This document shows positions 53,483-63,576 of a stretch of 64,000 bases of DNA, in pieces. Each line of letters opens with the position of its first letter. Position 1 is the stretch's first letter. Below the pieces are notes generated by a model. It was not told where the DNA came from, ran no database searches, and saw only the letters and a list, made by a program, of their open reading frames with translations. The DNA is taken from NCBI RefSeq assembly GCF_003675325.1, contig NZ_CP033073.1, positions 4,650,001 through 4,714,000 of the forward strand, read 5' to 3'. The position numbers were made by a program, and so were the translations under genes. This DNA is from Streptomyces dangxiongensis (GTDB lineage: Bacteria > Actinomycetota > Actinomycetes > Streptomycetales > Streptomycetaceae).

Positions 53483-54988
53483 TCAGTTCACGTTGCCCAT
53501 GAGCTTCTTGACCTTGTTGCGGTACATCCACACCGCGAAACCGGCGATCACGGCGAGCGCGGCCTCCAGGGCGACGAAGCCCATCCGGTCGAGGTTGACG
53601 CCGCCTACGGCCGGGTTGGACAGCAGCGCGGTGATCGAGTCGCCCGCGGTGACCGCGAGGAACCAGACGCCCATCATCTGCGAGGCGTACTTCTTCGGCG
53701 CCATCTTCGTCGTCACCGACAGACCCACCGGCGACAGCGTCAGCTCACCGACGGTCTGCACGAAGTAGATCGCGACCAGCCACAGCGCCGCGGCCTTGTG
53801 ACCGCCCTCGGCGATCGACAGCGGGGCGAGGAAGAGGAAGAAGGACGCGCCCACCAGGACCAGGCCGGAGGAGAACTTCACGATCGTGCTCGGCTCCTTG
53901 CCGCGCCGGTTCAGCCACAGCCACAGCCAGGCGAAGACGGGCGCTAGGGCCATGATCATGACCGGGTTGACCGACTGGTACCAGGAGACCGGGAACGTCC
54001 AGCCGAGGACCGAGTTCTTGGCCGAGTCCGAGGCGAAGATCGACATGGTCGAGCCGCCCTGGTCGTAGATCATCCAGAAGACGGCGGCGGCAACGAAGAA
54101 CCAGATGTACGCCGACACCTTCGAGCGCTCCGCCGGCTCCAGGTCCTTGTCGCGCAGGATCCGGGTGATGACCAGGATCGGCACGATGAGGCCGATCAGG
54201 GTGAGCGGGATCAGCGCCCAGTTCAGCGTGAAGTGGCCGGAGAAGCTCACGGCGCCGTAGAAGACGGCGGCGACGGCCAGCCAGATCAGGCCCTTGCGCA
54301 GGGTGGCGGCCTTCTCCTCGGCCGACAGCGGGGTGGGGACCTCGCTGCTGCGCGGGTTCAGGTGACGCCCGCCGAGCAGGTACTGGACGAGGCCCAGCGC
54401 CATGCCCAGTGCGGCCAGCGCGAAGCCCAGGTGCCAGTTGACGTTCTCACCGACGGTTCCGATGACCAGCGGCGCGACGAAGGCGCCGAGGTTGATGCCG
54501 ATGTAGAACAGCGTGAAGCCGGCGTCCCGGCGAGGGTCGTCCGGGCCCTTGTACAGGTGGCCGACCATCGTGGAGATGTTGGCCTTCAGCAGCCCGGAGC
54601 CGATGGCGACGAGACCCAGGCCGACGAAGAAGCTGGCGGCGGCGGGCAGCGCCAGGCACAGGTGGCCGAGCATGATGACCAGACCGGCGACGGCGACCGT
54701 CTTGCGGGGGCCGAGCACCCGGTCGGCGAACCAGCCGCCGGGCAGGGCGAGCAGGTAGACGAGCGACACGTACACGGAGTAGATCGCGGTCGCCGTGCCC
54801 GCGTTCATGTGCAGGCCACCCGGGGCCACCAGGTACAGCGGGAGCAGGGCCCTCATGCCGTAGTAGGAGAAACGCTCCCACATCTCGGTCATGAAGAGAG
54901 TGGCCAGTCCGCGGGGGTGGCCGAAGAAGGTCTTCTCGGACCCGGGGGTGCCCGGGCGGACCGAGTCCTTCGTCAGGCTGGACGCCAT
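53483..54988 (-). CDS. POT-family proton-dependent oligopeptide transporter
   Basis: 501 aa, ATG at 54988 after AAGGA. About 14 hydrophobic helices. PTR2 signatures: GGWFADRVLGPRKTV and FTLFYIGINLGAFVAPLVIG; the N-terminal EMWERFSYYGMRALLPLYLV carries the E-x-x-E-R motif for proton coupling. It imports di- and tripeptides. The gene is alone, divergent from the two-component genes across a 492-bp gap. Confidence 0.94.
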   Translation of the reverse strand: MASSLTKDSVRPGTPGSEKTFFGHPRGLATLFMTEMWERFSYYGMRALLPLYLVAPGGLHMNAGTATAIYSVYVSLVYLLALPGGWFADRVLGPRKTVAVAGLVIMLGHLCLALPAAASFFVGLGLVAIGSGLLKANISTMVGHLYKGPDDPRRDAGFTLFYIGINLGAFVAPLVIGTVGENVNWHLGFALAALGMALGLVQYLLGGRHLNPRSSEVPTPLSAEEKAATLRKGLIWLAVAAVFYGAVSFSGHFTLNWALIPLTLIGLIVPILVITRILRDKDLEPAERSKVSAYIWFFVAAAVFWMIYDQGGSTMSIFASDSAKNSVLGWTFPVSWYQSVNPVMIMALAPVFAWLWLWLNRRGKEPSTIVKFSSGLVLVGASFFLFLAPLSIAEGGHKAAALWLVAIYFVQTVGELTLSPVGLSVTTKMAPKKYASQMMGVWFLAVTAGDSITALLSNPAVGGVNLDRMGFVALEAALAVIAGFAVWMYRNKVKKLMGNVN

Positions 54989-55480
54989 GGTCGTTCCTTG
55001 CTGGTCGGGACGCGCGGTCGAGCGTGCGCGCCCGGTGGGGGTGCGGCCGGCACCGGCGGGGTCGGCCGCCCACCCCCACGCCCAGGGGGAGTCCGCTTCC
55101 GGATCACGGAAGCGGTGGACGGCGACCACCGGGATCCACGCCCCGACGCGTCGCTGCGTCCGGAGCCCGGCCAGAGGTCATTCCTTTCAAGGCTGATCCT
55201 GATCAGCCCGCACACAAAAGAGACCTTCAGCGTCCACTGCCCGCCAAAGGCCCCCGGTGTACTACAGGCGTTCAGGGTCACCATACGGCAGGACACTGCC
55301 GGATATGGAAGGACTTGAGACGCGGATCACAGGTGTCACGGGAACCGCACGAGGGAATTCGAAGGTCCCTTCTACGATCCCATCCCCAGGTCAATGGTTC
55401 GTACCACCGGGTCGCGAAGGTAAGAAGCCCGGGAAGCGATCACACCCCGGCACCCTCCGTGGGCGGTCTACCATCACCTC
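54989..55480. other. divergent promoter region
   Basis: 492 bases without a convincing gene. It contains the inverted repeat GGCTGATC-CT-GATCAGCC (55191-55208), ahead of the transporter, and a TACCAT -10-like box at 55468-55473 placed for a leaderless response-regulator mRNA. Confidence 0.5.
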
Positions 55481-56158
55481 ATGACCCGTGTACTGCTCGC
55501 CGAGGACGACGCGTCCATCTCGGAGCCGCTGGCCCGCGCCCTGCGCCGGGAAGGTTACGAGGTCGAGGTGCGCGAGGACGGACCCGCCGCGCTCGACGCC
55601 GGAATGCAGGGCGGTGTCGACCTGGTCGTGCTGGACCTGGGCCTGCCCGGCATGGACGGCCTGGAGGTCGCCCGCCGACTGCGCGCCGACGGCCAGACCG
55701 TGCCGGTCCTCATCCTGACCGCGCGGGCCGACGAGGTGGACACCGTCGTCGGCCTGGACGCGGGCGCCGACGACTACGTCACCAAGCCCTTCCGGCTCGC
55801 CGAACTGCTCGCCCGGGTCCGGGCCCTGCTGCGGCGCGGCGCCGCCGAGCCGCAGCAGCCGCCGGCCACGCACGGAGTGCGGATCGACGTCGAGTCGCAC
55901 CGGGCCTGGATGGGCGACGAGGAACTCCAGCTCACCGCGAAGGAGTTCGATCTGCTGCGGGTGCTGGTGCGGGACGCCGGCCGGGTCGTGACCCGGGATC
56001 AGCTGATGCGCGAGGTGTGGGACACCACCTGGTGGTCCTCGACCAAGACCCTCGACATGCACATCTCCTGGCTGCGCAAGAAGCTCGGCGACGACGCGGC
56101 GAACCCGAGGTACATCGCGACGGTCCGCGGCGTGGGCTTCCGCTTCGAGAAGAGCTGA
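55481..56158 (+). CDS. OmpR-family response regulator
   Basis: 225 aa, ATG 55481; no Shine-Dalgarno, TACCAT about 8 bases upstream, so probably leaderless. Receiver domain: acidic pocket EDD, phospho-acceptor Asp52 in LVVLDLGLPGMDG, Thr80 and Lys102 in DDYVTKPF. The winged-helix domain ends with SWLRKKLGDDAANPRYIATVRGVGFRFE. Pairs with the downstream kinase; the target genes are unknown. Confidence 0.95.
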   Translation: MTRVLLAEDDASISEPLARALRREGYEVEVREDGPAALDAGMQGGVDLVVLDLGLPGMDGLEVARRLRADGQTVPVLILTARADEVDTVVGLDAGADDYVTKPFRLAELLARVRALLRRGAAEPQQPPATHGVRIDVESHRAWMGDEELQLTAKEFDLLRVLVRDAGRVVTRDQLMREVWDTTWWSSTKTLDMHISWLRKKLGDDAANPRYIATVRGVGFRFEKS

Positions 56159-56233
56159 GCGTGCGGAGCTGAGCCGACACGGCTGAGCGAGCAGAGCCGA
56201 GCCCGGACCCAGCGACAGCACAGGTGACCGACC

Positions 56234-57505
56234 ATGCGCCGACGTCTCATCCAGTCCACCCTCGCCGTCGTCCTGGTGGTGATCGCCGTCTTCGGCGTCT
56301 CCCTGGTGATCGTGGAGACGCGCACGATCAGCAACAGCGCCCAGGAGCGGGTGTACTCCGAGGCGGTGCGGCTGGCCAGCATCGTCGACAGCCGGGTCCT
56401 GGCCGCCGAGAACGTCAACGCGGACGTGCTGCGCAACCCGGTCAGCAAGGACCAGTACGCGGTGATCCGCATGCCCGGCCGGCCGCCCATCGAGATCGGC
56501 GCCCCGCCGGAGGGTGACGTCATCCGCGCCCGGCAGACGGGCGAGGAGGGCGAGACCGTCACCGTGGAGGAGCCGCGCTCCGCGGTGACCCGCGAGGTCG
56601 GCCGCACCCTGCTGATCATCGGGCTGGTGGCGCTGCTCGCCGTGGTCGCCGCCGTGCTCCTCGCCGTACGCCAGGCCAGCCGGCTCGCCTCCCCGCTGAC
56701 CGACCTCGCCGAGACCGCCGAGCGGCTCGGCTCCGGCGACCCGCGCCCCCGGCACAAGCGCTACGGCGTCCCCGAGCTGGACCGGGTCGCCGATGTGCTG
56801 GACTCCTCCGCCGAGCGGATCGGGCGCATGCTGACCGCCGAGCGGCGACTGGCCGCCGACGCCTCCCACCAGCTCCGCACGCCGCTGACCGCCCTGTCCA
56901 TGCGGCTGGAGGAGATCACCCTCACCGACGACCCGGACACGGTGAAGGAGGAGGCGACCATCGCGCTGACGCAGGTGGAACGGCTGACGGACGTCGTCCA
57001 GCGGCTGCTGACCAACTCCCGCGACCCGCGCACCGGCTCCGCCGTCACCTTCGACCTCGACGAGGTCATCCAGCAGCAGCTCGCCGAGTGGCGGCCCGCC
57101 TACCGCAGCGCCGGCCGGGCGGTCGTCAGCTCCGGCAAACGGCATCTCCAGGCGGTCGGCACCCCGGGCGCGGTCGCCCAGGTGCTGGCCGCGCTGATCG
57201 AGAACTCCCTGATGCACGGCGGCGGGACCGTCGCCCTGCGCACCCGGGTCACCGGCAACCAGGCCGTGATCGAGGTCACCGACGAGGGGCCGGGCGTGCC
57301 GGCCGACCTCGGCGCGCGGATCTTCGAGCGCACGATCAGCGGGCGGAACTCCACGGGTATCGGCCTGGCCGTCGCCCGGGACCTCGCGGAGGCCGACGGC
57401 GGCCGGCTGGAGCTGCTCCAGGCGCAGCCCCCGGTCTTCGGCCTGTTCCTCTCCCGCACGCCCCCGGCCCGCACCTTGGACGAGGACCGCCCGACGGTCC
57501 GCTGA
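56234..57505 (+). CDS. sensor histidine kinase
   Basis: 423 aa. TM1 (about 8-27), extracytoplasmic domain of about 95 residues, TM2 (about 124-146), HAMP-like linker, HisKA with His212 in ADASHQLRTPLTAL, and HATPase_c with N box ALIENSLMHGGG, G1 VTDEGPGVP and G2 STGIGLAVARDL. The extracytoplasmic part (VRLASIVDSRVLAAENVNADVLRN) has no recognised sensory fold. It forms a two-gene operon with the response regulator, 75 bases apart. Confidence 0.93.
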   Translation: MRRRLIQSTLAVVLVVIAVFGVSLVIVETRTISNSAQERVYSEAVRLASIVDSRVLAAENVNADVLRNPVSKDQYAVIRMPGRPPIEIGAPPEGDVIRARQTGEEGETVTVEEPRSAVTREVGRTLLIIGLVALLAVVAAVLLAVRQASRLASPLTDLAETAERLGSGDPRPRHKRYGVPELDRVADVLDSSAERIGRMLTAERRLAADASHQLRTPLTALSMRLEEITLTDDPDTVKEEATIALTQVERLTDVVQRLLTNSRDPRTGSAVTFDLDEVIQQQLAEWRPAYRSAGRAVVSSGKRHLQAVGTPGAVAQVLAALIENSLMHGGGTVALRTRVTGNQAVIEVTDEGPGVPADLGARIFERTISGRNSTGIGLAVARDLAEADGGRLELLQAQPPVFGLFLSRTPPARTLDEDRPTVR

Positions 57506-57540
57506 GCGCTCCCGTCACCGACCCCGCCGCGGCGCTCCCG

Positions 57541-58044
57541 TCAGCGGACGCGCTGCTGCGGCTCGGACGTGTGCGGTGCCGGGTGCGCCTCGGCCGCGAG
57601 GATCGACTCCGCCTCGCGGGACGGCAGCGCCCGGAACACCCAGGTGCGGTACGACCAGAAACGGAACAGGGTCGCGACGCCGATGCCGACGAACTTGAAG
57701 ACGTTGCTCTGGAGCGGGCTGTCCCAGCCGAAGCCGTAGGTAGCCAGGTACAGCAGGCCGTTCTCGATCACCAGGCCGATCGCGCTGAACAGCAGGAACA
57801 GCGAGAGTTCCTTGGTGCGGCCGTGCTTGTCGCGGTCCCGGTAGGTCCAGTAGCGGAAGCCGACGTAGTTGAAGACGATCGCCACGACGGTCGCGATGAC
57901 ACTGGCCCGCACCACCGGCAGCCCGGAGACGTGCCGGACCAGGTTGAAGACACCGAGATTGACGAGGACACCGGCGCCGCCGACGGCCCCGAACTTGGCC
58001 ACCTCGCGTACGAGCCGTTGCAGCCCCGAGGAACGAGGTTCCAT
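57541..58044 (-). CDS. GtrA family membrane protein
   Basis: 167 aa, ATG at 58044 with AGGAGC upstream. Four hydrophobic helices in the GtrA pattern: VREVAKFGAVGGAGVLVNLGVFNLV, ATVVAIVFNYVGFRYWTYR, LFSAIGLVIENGLLYLATYG, VATLFRFWSYRTWVF. GtrA proteins are thought to flip lipid-linked sugars across the cytoplasmic membrane; the glycosyltransferase partner is not nearby. Confidence 0.92.
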   Translation of the reverse strand: MEPRSSGLQRLVREVAKFGAVGGAGVLVNLGVFNLVRHVSGLPVVRASVIATVVAIVFNYVGFRYWTYRDRDKHGRTKELSLFLLFSAIGLVIENGLLYLATYGFGWDSPLQSNVFKFVGIGVATLFRFWSYRTWVFRALPSREAESILAAEAHPAPHTSEPQQRVR

Positions 58045-58226
58045 GGCTGTGCAGCTCCTGTCGGTAGGTTCCGTCAACGCCGCCATGCTATCCGGGCCGG
58101 GCCGCCGATGCCCGTGGGCCGGGACACGCCCCGGAAACGACCTGGAAAGAGCCGGGAAAGCGCTGGGTAAGAGATCGGGAGCGGGACGGTATCCGGCCGC
58201 CCCGCCGTGGCCGATACGCTAGGGGT

Positions 58227-59366
58227 GTGACGTTCCCGGTAGTCGGCATGGTCGGCGGGGGGCAGCTCGCGCGTATGACGCACGAGGCGGGCATCCCGTT
58301 GGGCATCAGGTTCAAGCTCCTCAGTGACACTCCTCAGGATTCCGCGGCGCAGGTCGTCGGTGATGTCGTCGTCGGCGACTACCGCGACCTGGACACGCTG
58401 CGCGAGTTCGCGCGTGGCTGTGACGTGATCACCTTCGATCACGAACACGTGCCCACCGAGCATCTGCGTGCCCTGGAGGCGGACGGCATCCCGGTCCGCC
58501 CCGGGCCCGACGCGCTGGTGCACGCCCAGGACAAGGGCGTGATGCGCGCGAGGCTCGACGCGATCGGCATCCCGTGCCCGCGGCACCGGATCGTGCGCGA
58601 CCCCGCGGACGTGGCGGCCTTCGCGGCGGAGGGCGACGGCTTCCCGGTCGTCCTCAAGACCGTCCGCGGCGGCTACGACGGCAAGGGCGTGTGGGTCATC
58701 GGCTCCGCCGAGGAGGCCGCCGCGCCGTTCCGGGCGGGCGTGCCGGTCCTCGCCGAGGAGAAGGTCGACTACGTCCGTGAGCTGGCCGCCAACGTCGTAC
58801 GCTCCCCGCACGGCCAGGCCGTCGCCTACCCGGTGGTGGAGTCGCGGCAGGTCGACGGCGTCTGCGACACGGTGATCGCCCCCGCGCCGGACCTCGACGA
58901 GGGCCTGGCCCTGCACGCCGAGCAACTGGCGCTGACCATCGCCAAGGAGCTGGACGTCGTCGGGCACCTCGCCGTGGAGCTGTTCCAGACCCGCGACGGC
59001 CGTGTCCTGGTCAACGAGCTGGCGATGCGCCCGCACAACTCCGGCCACTGGACCATGGACGGCGCCGTCACCTCGCAGTTCGCCAACCACGTCCGCGCTG
59101 TCCTCGACCTGCCGCTCGGCGACCCGCGTCCCCGCGCGCCGTGGACGGTCATGGTCAACGTCCTGGGCGGCGACTACCCGGACATGTACGGGGCGTACCT
59201 GCACTGCATGGCCCGCGACCCCAAGCTCAAGATCCACATGTACGGCAAGGACGTGAAGCCCGGCCGTAAGGTCGGACACGTCAACACTTACGGCGACGAC
59301 CTGGACGACGTGCTGGAGCGCGCCCGTCACGCAGCCGGCTACCTGAGAGGCACGATCACCGAATGA
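58227..59366 (+). CDS. purK: 5-(carboxyamino)imidazole ribonucleotide synthase
   Basis: 379 aa, GTG 58227 with TACGCT 7-12 bases upstream and no Shine-Dalgarno, so probably leaderless. ATP-grasp enzyme: [43 protein letters not shown] (catalytic-region), [28 protein letters not shown]. It carboxylates AIR to N5-CAIR with ATP and bicarbonate. Its stop overlaps the purE start (ATGA). Confidence 0.96.
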   Translation: MTFPVVGMVGGGQLARMTHEAGIPLGIRFKLLSDTPQDSAAQVVGDVVVGDYRDLDTLREFARGCDVITFDHEHVPTEHLRALEADGIPVRPGPDALVHAQDKGVMRARLDAIGIPCPRHRIVRDPADVAAFAAEGDGFPVVLKTVRGGYDGKGVWVIGSAEEAAAPFRAGVPVLAEEKVDYVRELAANVVRSPHGQAVAYPVVESRQVDGVCDTVIAPAPDLDEGLALHAEQLALTIAKELDVVGHLAVELFQTRDGRVLVNELAMRPHNSGHWTMDGAVTSQFANHVRAVLDLPLGDPRPRAPWTVMVNVLGGDYPDMYGAYLHCMARDPKLKIHMYGKDVKPGRKVGHVNTYGDDLDDVLERARHAAGYLRGTITE

Positions 59367-59884
59367 GCCCCGTTGTTGGCATCGTCATGGGGTCGGACTC
59401 CGACTGGCCCGTCATGGAAGCCGCCGCCAAGGCCCTGGACGAGTTCGAGATCGCCTACGAGGTCGACGTCGTCTCCGCGCACCGCATGCCCCGCGAGATG
59501 ATCACGTACGGGGAGCAGGCCGCCGACCGCGGGCTGAAGGCGATCATCGCCGGTGCGGGCGGCGCCGCCCATCTGCCCGGCATGCTCGCCTCCGTCACCC
59601 CGCTGCCGGTCATCGGCGTGCCGGTGCCGCTGAAGTACCTGGACGGCATGGACTCGCTGCTGTCCATCGTGCAGATGCCGGCCGGTGTCCCGGTCGCCAC
59701 GGTCTCCGTCGCCGGTGCCCGCAACGCCGGTCTGCTCGCGGCCCGGATGCTCGCCGCGCACGACGAGGACCTGCTGCACCGGATGCGCGACTTCCAGCAG
59801 GACCTCAACGACCAGGCCACCGAGAAGGGCAAGCGGCTGCGCTCCAAGGTGGAGGGCGCGAGCGGCTTCGGCTTCCGCAAGTGA
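59363..59884 (+). CDS. purE: N5-CAIR mutase
   Basis: 173 aa, ATG overlapping the purK stop. [29 protein letters not shown] with the catalytic His, and [16 protein letters not shown] are the class I PurE motifs. It converts N5-CAIR to CAIR in purine synthesis. The stop overlaps the GTG start of the dipeptidase. Confidence 0.97.
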   Translation: MSPVVGIVMGSDSDWPVMEAAAKALDEFEIAYEVDVVSAHRMPREMITYGEQAADRGLKAIIAGAGGAAHLPGMLASVTPLPVIGVPVPLKYLDGMDSLLSIVQMPAGVPVATVSVAGARNAGLLAARMLAAHDEDLLHRMRDFQQDLNDQATEKGKRLRSKVEGASGFGFRK

Positions 59885-61068
59885 CCGCGGTGACGTCCCT
59901 GGAGGAGGCCCGGGAACTGCTGCGCGAGTTCCCGGTCGTCGACGGCCACAACGACCTGCCGTGGGCGCTGCGCCAGAAGGCCGGCTACGACCTGGACAAG
60001 CTCGACATCGCCGCCCACCAGGGCGCCCACCTGCACACCGACCTGCCGAGGCTGCGCGAGGGCGGCGTCGGCGCGCAGTACTGGTCGGTGTACGTGCCCG
60101 CCGAGCAGCCCGAGCCGGTCGCGGCGACCCTGGAGCAGATCGACTGCGTCCGGCAACTGCTCGCCCGCTACCCGGAGGCCCTGGCGCCCGCGCTGACCGC
60201 CGCGGACCTGAGCCGGGCGCGCCAGGACGGCCGTATCGCCTCCCTGATGGGCGCCGAGGGCGGCCACTCCATAGCCAACTCGCTGGGCACCCTGCGCGGC
60301 CTGCACGCACTCGGCGTGCGCTACATGACGCTCACCCACAACTCCAACGTGGACTGGGCGGACTCCGCGACCGACGAGCCGAGGGCCGGCGGCCTCACCG
60401 CGTTCGGCCGTGAGGTCGTCCGGGAGATGAACCGGCTCGGCATGCTGGTCGACCTCTCGCACGTCGCGGCGACGACCATGCGCGACGCGCTGGACACGGC
60501 CTCCGCGCCGGTGATCTTCTCGCACTCCTCCGCCCGCGCCGTCTGCGACCACCCGCGCAACATCCCCGACGACGTCCTGGAGCGGCTGCCCGGCAACGGT
60601 GGTGTGGCCATGGTGACGTTCGTGCCGAAGTTCGTGCTCCAGGCGGCCGTCGACTGGACGGCCGCGGCCGACGAGAACCTGCGCGCCCACGGCTTCCACC
60701 ACCTGGACACCGGCCCCGAGGCGATGAGGCTGCACCGCGCCTTCGAGGAGCGCACCCCGCGCCCCGTCGCCACGGTGTCGACGGTGGCGGACCACCTCGA
60801 CCACATGCGCGAGGCGGCCGGCGTCGACCACCTGGGCATCGGCGGCGACTACGACGGCACCGCGTTCACCCCGGACGGCCTCAGCGACGTCTCCGGCTAC
60901 CCGAACCTGCTCGCCGAGCTGCTCGACCGGGGCTGGTCCAAGGCCGACCTGGCCAAGCTGACCTGGCAGAACGCGGTGCGCGTGCTGGGCGCGGCGGAGG
61001 ACGTGGCCCGTGACCTCCAGGCCACCCGGGCGCCGTCCCTCGCCACCATCGGGTCGCTCGACGGCTGA
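59881..61068 (+). CDS. membrane dipeptidase (M19 family)
   Basis: 395 aa, GTG start coupled to purE. Both zinc-binding sites are intact: VDGHNDLPW (HxD), [10 protein letters not shown] (bridging Glu), [16 protein letters not shown] (His) and GIGGDYDG (Asp). It cleaves dipeptides, probably peptidoglycan-derived or D-amino-acid dipeptides. The pairing with purK/purE is conserved in Streptomyces, but the link to purines is unclear. A degenerate paralogue lies 536 bases downstream. Confidence 0.94.
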   Translation: MTAVTSLEEARELLREFPVVDGHNDLPWALRQKAGYDLDKLDIAAHQGAHLHTDLPRLREGGVGAQYWSVYVPAEQPEPVAATLEQIDCVRQLLARYPEALAPALTAADLSRARQDGRIASLMGAEGGHSIANSLGTLRGLHALGVRYMTLTHNSNVDWADSATDEPRAGGLTAFGREVVREMNRLGMLVDLSHVAATTMRDALDTASAPVIFSHSSARAVCDHPRNIPDDVLERLPGNGGVAMVTFVPKFVLQAAVDWTAAADENLRAHGFHHLDTGPEAMRLHRAFEERTPRPVATVSTVADHLDHMREAAGVDHLGIGGDYDGTAFTPDGLSDVSGYPNLLAELLDRGWSKADLAKLTWQNAVRVLGAAEDVARDLQATRAPSLATIGSLDG

Positions 61069-61070
61069 CG

Positions 61071-61281
61071 GTCCAGGGCGGGGGAGCCGTTGCAGCCCTC
61101 CGCCCCGCCCACGTACATGAAGTAGCGGTCCCGGACCGGGTGGAGCGGCGCGCCGGCGCGCAGCCGTCGACCAGGTCCGGGTTGGCGAGGAACGGCCTGC
61201 CGAGCGCCACCAGGTCGGCGCCGGCCACCAGCATCTCCCGCGCGGCCCGGGCGACGGCCTCGCCGGCCAGGTCCGGGCATC
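61071..61281 (-). pseudogene. C-terminal remnant of an old yellow enzyme-type reductase
   Basis: Minus-strand reading gives LVAGADLVALGRPFLANPDL, then, after a one-base deletion near 61165, LRAGAPLHPVRDRYFMYV and GGAEGCNGSP. These are the closing FMN-binding motifs of NADH:flavin/alkene reductases. Only about 70 of about 360 codons survive, and the 5' part ends abruptly at about 61281. Confidence 0.75.
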
Positions 61282-61492
61282 CAGGAGCTGTACGCGGCCG
61301 GCCTGAACAGCGAGAAGATCCGAGCTGTTGCCCTGCACGCGCGACCGGGACGCCGGCCCCTCCGCGATCGCCACCCCCCGGCTGGTCACCGGCCTCAGCG
61401 CCGAGCGCCACCGCATCGACCGCATGATCACCGACCTCCGACGCTCCCGGGAGACCCTGGACGAGGCCATCCGCACCGCCCGCGAGACCTGA
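61279..61492 (+). pseudogene. C-terminal remnant of a MerR-family regulator
   Basis: Plus-strand reading starts IQELYAAGLNSEKI, then, after a frameshift near 61321, ELLPCTRDRDAGPSAIATPR and LVTGLSAERHRIDRMITDLR, ending ...EAIRTARET and TGA (61490-61492). This is the second half of a MerR-type helix-turn-helix regulator with its dimerisation coiled coil. The DNA-binding start is missing. It abuts the flavin reductase remnant head to head. Confidence 0.75.
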
Positions 61493-61603
61493 CCGCCGTA
61501 CCCCCGAACGCCCCGCTCACCAGGAAGCGTTCCTCCTCACCGTGCGACCGTGGGCGGTACGCCAGCCACATCACGACGCAGCTCTCGACGTACGGAGCCC
61601 GCC

Positions 61604-62710
61604 ATGGCCGACCTCCAGGACGACATCCCCACCACCGCCGAGGGCGGCGGGGAGGACGGCCTGCCGGACGACCCCTTCCGTCCGCCGCACGCGCCGGCCG
61701 GCGAGACACTCGAGCGGGCGCACGCCCTGCTCGCCGCCCACCCGGTCGCCGACGGCTACAGCGGCCTGCCCTGGGCCCTGCGCCACCTGCCCTGGTACGA
61801 CCTCGAACTGGGCGAGGCCGCGATCGACACGGACGTGCCGCGGATGCGCGAGGGGCACGTCGGCGCGCTGTTCTGCTCGCTGCACCTGCCCGAGGGCCCG
61901 GGCGGCGAACGCGTCGTGGCGGCGACCCTGGAACAACTCGACCAGGTGCGCACGGTCGTCGAGAACCACCCCGAGGGACTGCGCCTGGCCCGCACCGCGG
62001 GACAGATCATCGACGCCCGCAACTGCGGCCGGGTCGCCGTCGTACCGGGCCCCGCGCACGGCACCGCACTCGGCGACTCCCTCGGCATCCTGCGCATCCT
62101 GCACGCCCTCGGCCTGCGCGTGCTCACCCTCACGGGCACGGCCTGGACCGACCGGCCCGGGCTGACCCGGTTCGGCGAGCAGGTGGTGCGCGAGATGAAC
62201 CGGCTCGGCGTGCTCGCCGATGTCTCCGGCGCCTCACCGGCCACCGTCGAGCGGACCGTCGCCCTGTCCAGGACCCCGGTGCTGTGCACCCGCTCCGCCG
62301 CCCGCGCCCTGCGCCCGCACCCCGCCAACCTGCCCGACGACCTGCTCGCCGCTCTGGGCGAGGCCGGCGGCCTGTGCATGGTCCCGCTGACCGCCGAACA
62401 GACCGGCCCGACCGTCCGCGACGTCGCCGACCACCTCGACCACGTCCGGGACGTCGCCGGCCCCGAGTGCGTCGGCCTGTCCGGCACCTACGACTCCGGC
62501 GTCACCCACCCCCACGACCTCGCCGACGCCTCCCGCTACCCCCACCTGATCGCCGAACTCCTGCGACGCGGCTGGTCCGAGACGCAGCTCTCCCTGCTGA
62601 CCTGGGGCAACGTGCAGCGGGTGCTGCGCAGCGCGGACTCCACCGCCCGGGCCGCGCAACACCGCAGGGAGGCGTCCCACGCCAAGATCACCGAGCTGGA
62701 CGTCCCCTAG
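61604..62710 (+). CDS. catalytically dead M19 dipeptidase paralogue
   Basis: 368 aa, ATG after GGAG. The fold and many segments match the dipeptidase at 59881 ([40 protein letters not shown]), but the zinc ligands are gone: DGYSGLPW for [16 protein letters not shown] for [13 protein letters not shown] for DLSHV, CTRSAAR for FSHSSAR, and SGTYDS for GGDYDG. The ORF is intact and well coded, so it is probably a maintained pseudoenzyme, perhaps a binding or regulatory protein, and not a pseudogene. Confidence 0.85.
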   Translation: MADLQDDIPTTAEGGGEDGLPDDPFRPPHAPAGETLERAHALLAAHPVADGYSGLPWALRHLPWYDLELGEAAIDTDVPRMREGHVGALFCSLHLPEGPGGERVVAATLEQLDQVRTVVENHPEGLRLARTAGQIIDARNCGRVAVVPGPAHGTALGDSLGILRILHALGLRVLTLTGTAWTDRPGLTRFGEQVVREMNRLGVLADVSGASPATVERTVALSRTPVLCTRSAARALRPHPANLPDDLLAALGEAGGLCMVPLTAEQTGPTVRDVADHLDHVRDVAGPECVGLSGTYDSGVTHPHDLADASRYPHLIAELLRRGWSETQLSLLTWGNVQRVLRSADSTARAAQHRREASHAKITELDVP

Positions 62711-62746
62711 GACGCCCCCCGGGACACACCCCCCGGCACGTCGCGG

Positions 62747-63133
62747 TCACTCGATCCGGCACAGGCAGAACGGGTGCCCGGCCGGGTCCGCGTACACCTG
62801 GAAGTCCTTCTTCTCCCGGTCCGCCGCGTCCAGTGGGCGGGCGCCGAGCGCCAGCACCCGCTCGTGCGCCTCGTCGACCTCCGCCCAGGTGCTGCCCGCG
62901 TCGAAGTCCAGGTGGAACTGCTGGCCGTTGCGGTCCGCGCGCGGCCACTCCGGCGGGGTGTGCCCCTCGGCCCGCTGGAAGGCCAGCCGAGGCCCGTCGG
63001 GGACCCGCAGTACGACCCAGTCGTCGTCCTCGGCCTGCGGGGTGCCCCCGGCCACCGCCGCGTAGAAGGCGGCCAGCGCATGGGGATCGGGACAGTCGAG
63101 CACGACGGAACGGAGACGGGCGACGGGCGCCAT
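62747..63133 (-). CDS. VOC (glyoxalase-like) family protein
   Basis: 128 aa, ATG at 63133. Starts RLRSVVLDCPDPHALAAFYAAVAGG, with WVVLRVPDGPRLAFQRAEG, QQFHLDFD and DPAGHPFCLCRIE at the end, the beta-alpha-beta-beta-beta VOC fold. Catalytic specificity cannot be read. It is paralogous to the next gene (63202-63561), 68 bases away. Confidence 0.85.
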   Translation of the reverse strand: MAPVARLRSVVLDCPDPHALAAFYAAVAGGTPQAEDDDWVVLRVPDGPRLAFQRAEGHTPPEWPRADRNGQQFHLDFDAGSTWAEVDEAHERVLALGARPLDAADREKKDFQVYADPAGHPFCLCRIE

Positions 63134-63201
63134 GATGCCCTCCTTCGGATACGACTTCGGGAACGACTCGTGAACGGCTTCGGGGACGGCGTGCGCCCCG
63201 G

Positions 63202-63561
63202 TCAGCAGGCGCAGAGGCAGAACGGGTGCCCCGCGGGGTCGGCGTAGACACGGAAGCCGCGCGAGCGGTCCGCCGCGTCCAGCGGCTGCGCCCCCAGCTC
63301 CAGCACCCCCTTCTCGGCCGCGTCCAGGTCCTCCACCACCAGGTCCAGATGGAACTGCTGGGAGTCGTCCGGGGCGGGCCACCGCGGCGGCACGAACCCG
63401 GGCGCCCGCTGGAAGGCCAGCGCCGGCCCCCCGGGCACCTTCAGGTCCACCCACTCTCCCTTCCCCTCCACCGTGCCGCCCAGCACACCGGCGTAGAAAC
63501 CGGCCAGCGCACGGGGGTCGGGACAGTCCAGGACCACGACACCGAGCTTGGCGAGAGCCAT
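63202..63561 (-). CDS. VOC (glyoxalase-like) family protein
   Basis: 119 aa, ATG after AAAGGAGGTG (a very strong ribosome site). KLGVVVLDCPDPRALAGFYAGVLGG, WVDLKVPGGPALAFQRAPG, QQFHLDLVVEDLD, and DPAGHPFCLCAC. Tandem duplicate of the neighbouring VOC gene. Role unknown; it is probably controlled with the divergent CGNR gene. Confidence 0.85.
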   Translation of the reverse strand: MALAKLGVVVLDCPDPRALAGFYAGVLGGTVEGKGEWVDLKVPGGPALAFQRAPGFVPPRWPAPDDSQQFHLDLVVEDLDAAEKGVLELGAQPLDAADRSRGFRVYADPAGHPFCLCAC

Positions 63562-63576
63562 GACGCACCTCCTTTT

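Noticed and set aside
61604..62710. Annotating this as a second active dipeptidase
   Set aside because: All metal-binding motifs are substituted; listed as a pseudoenzyme.
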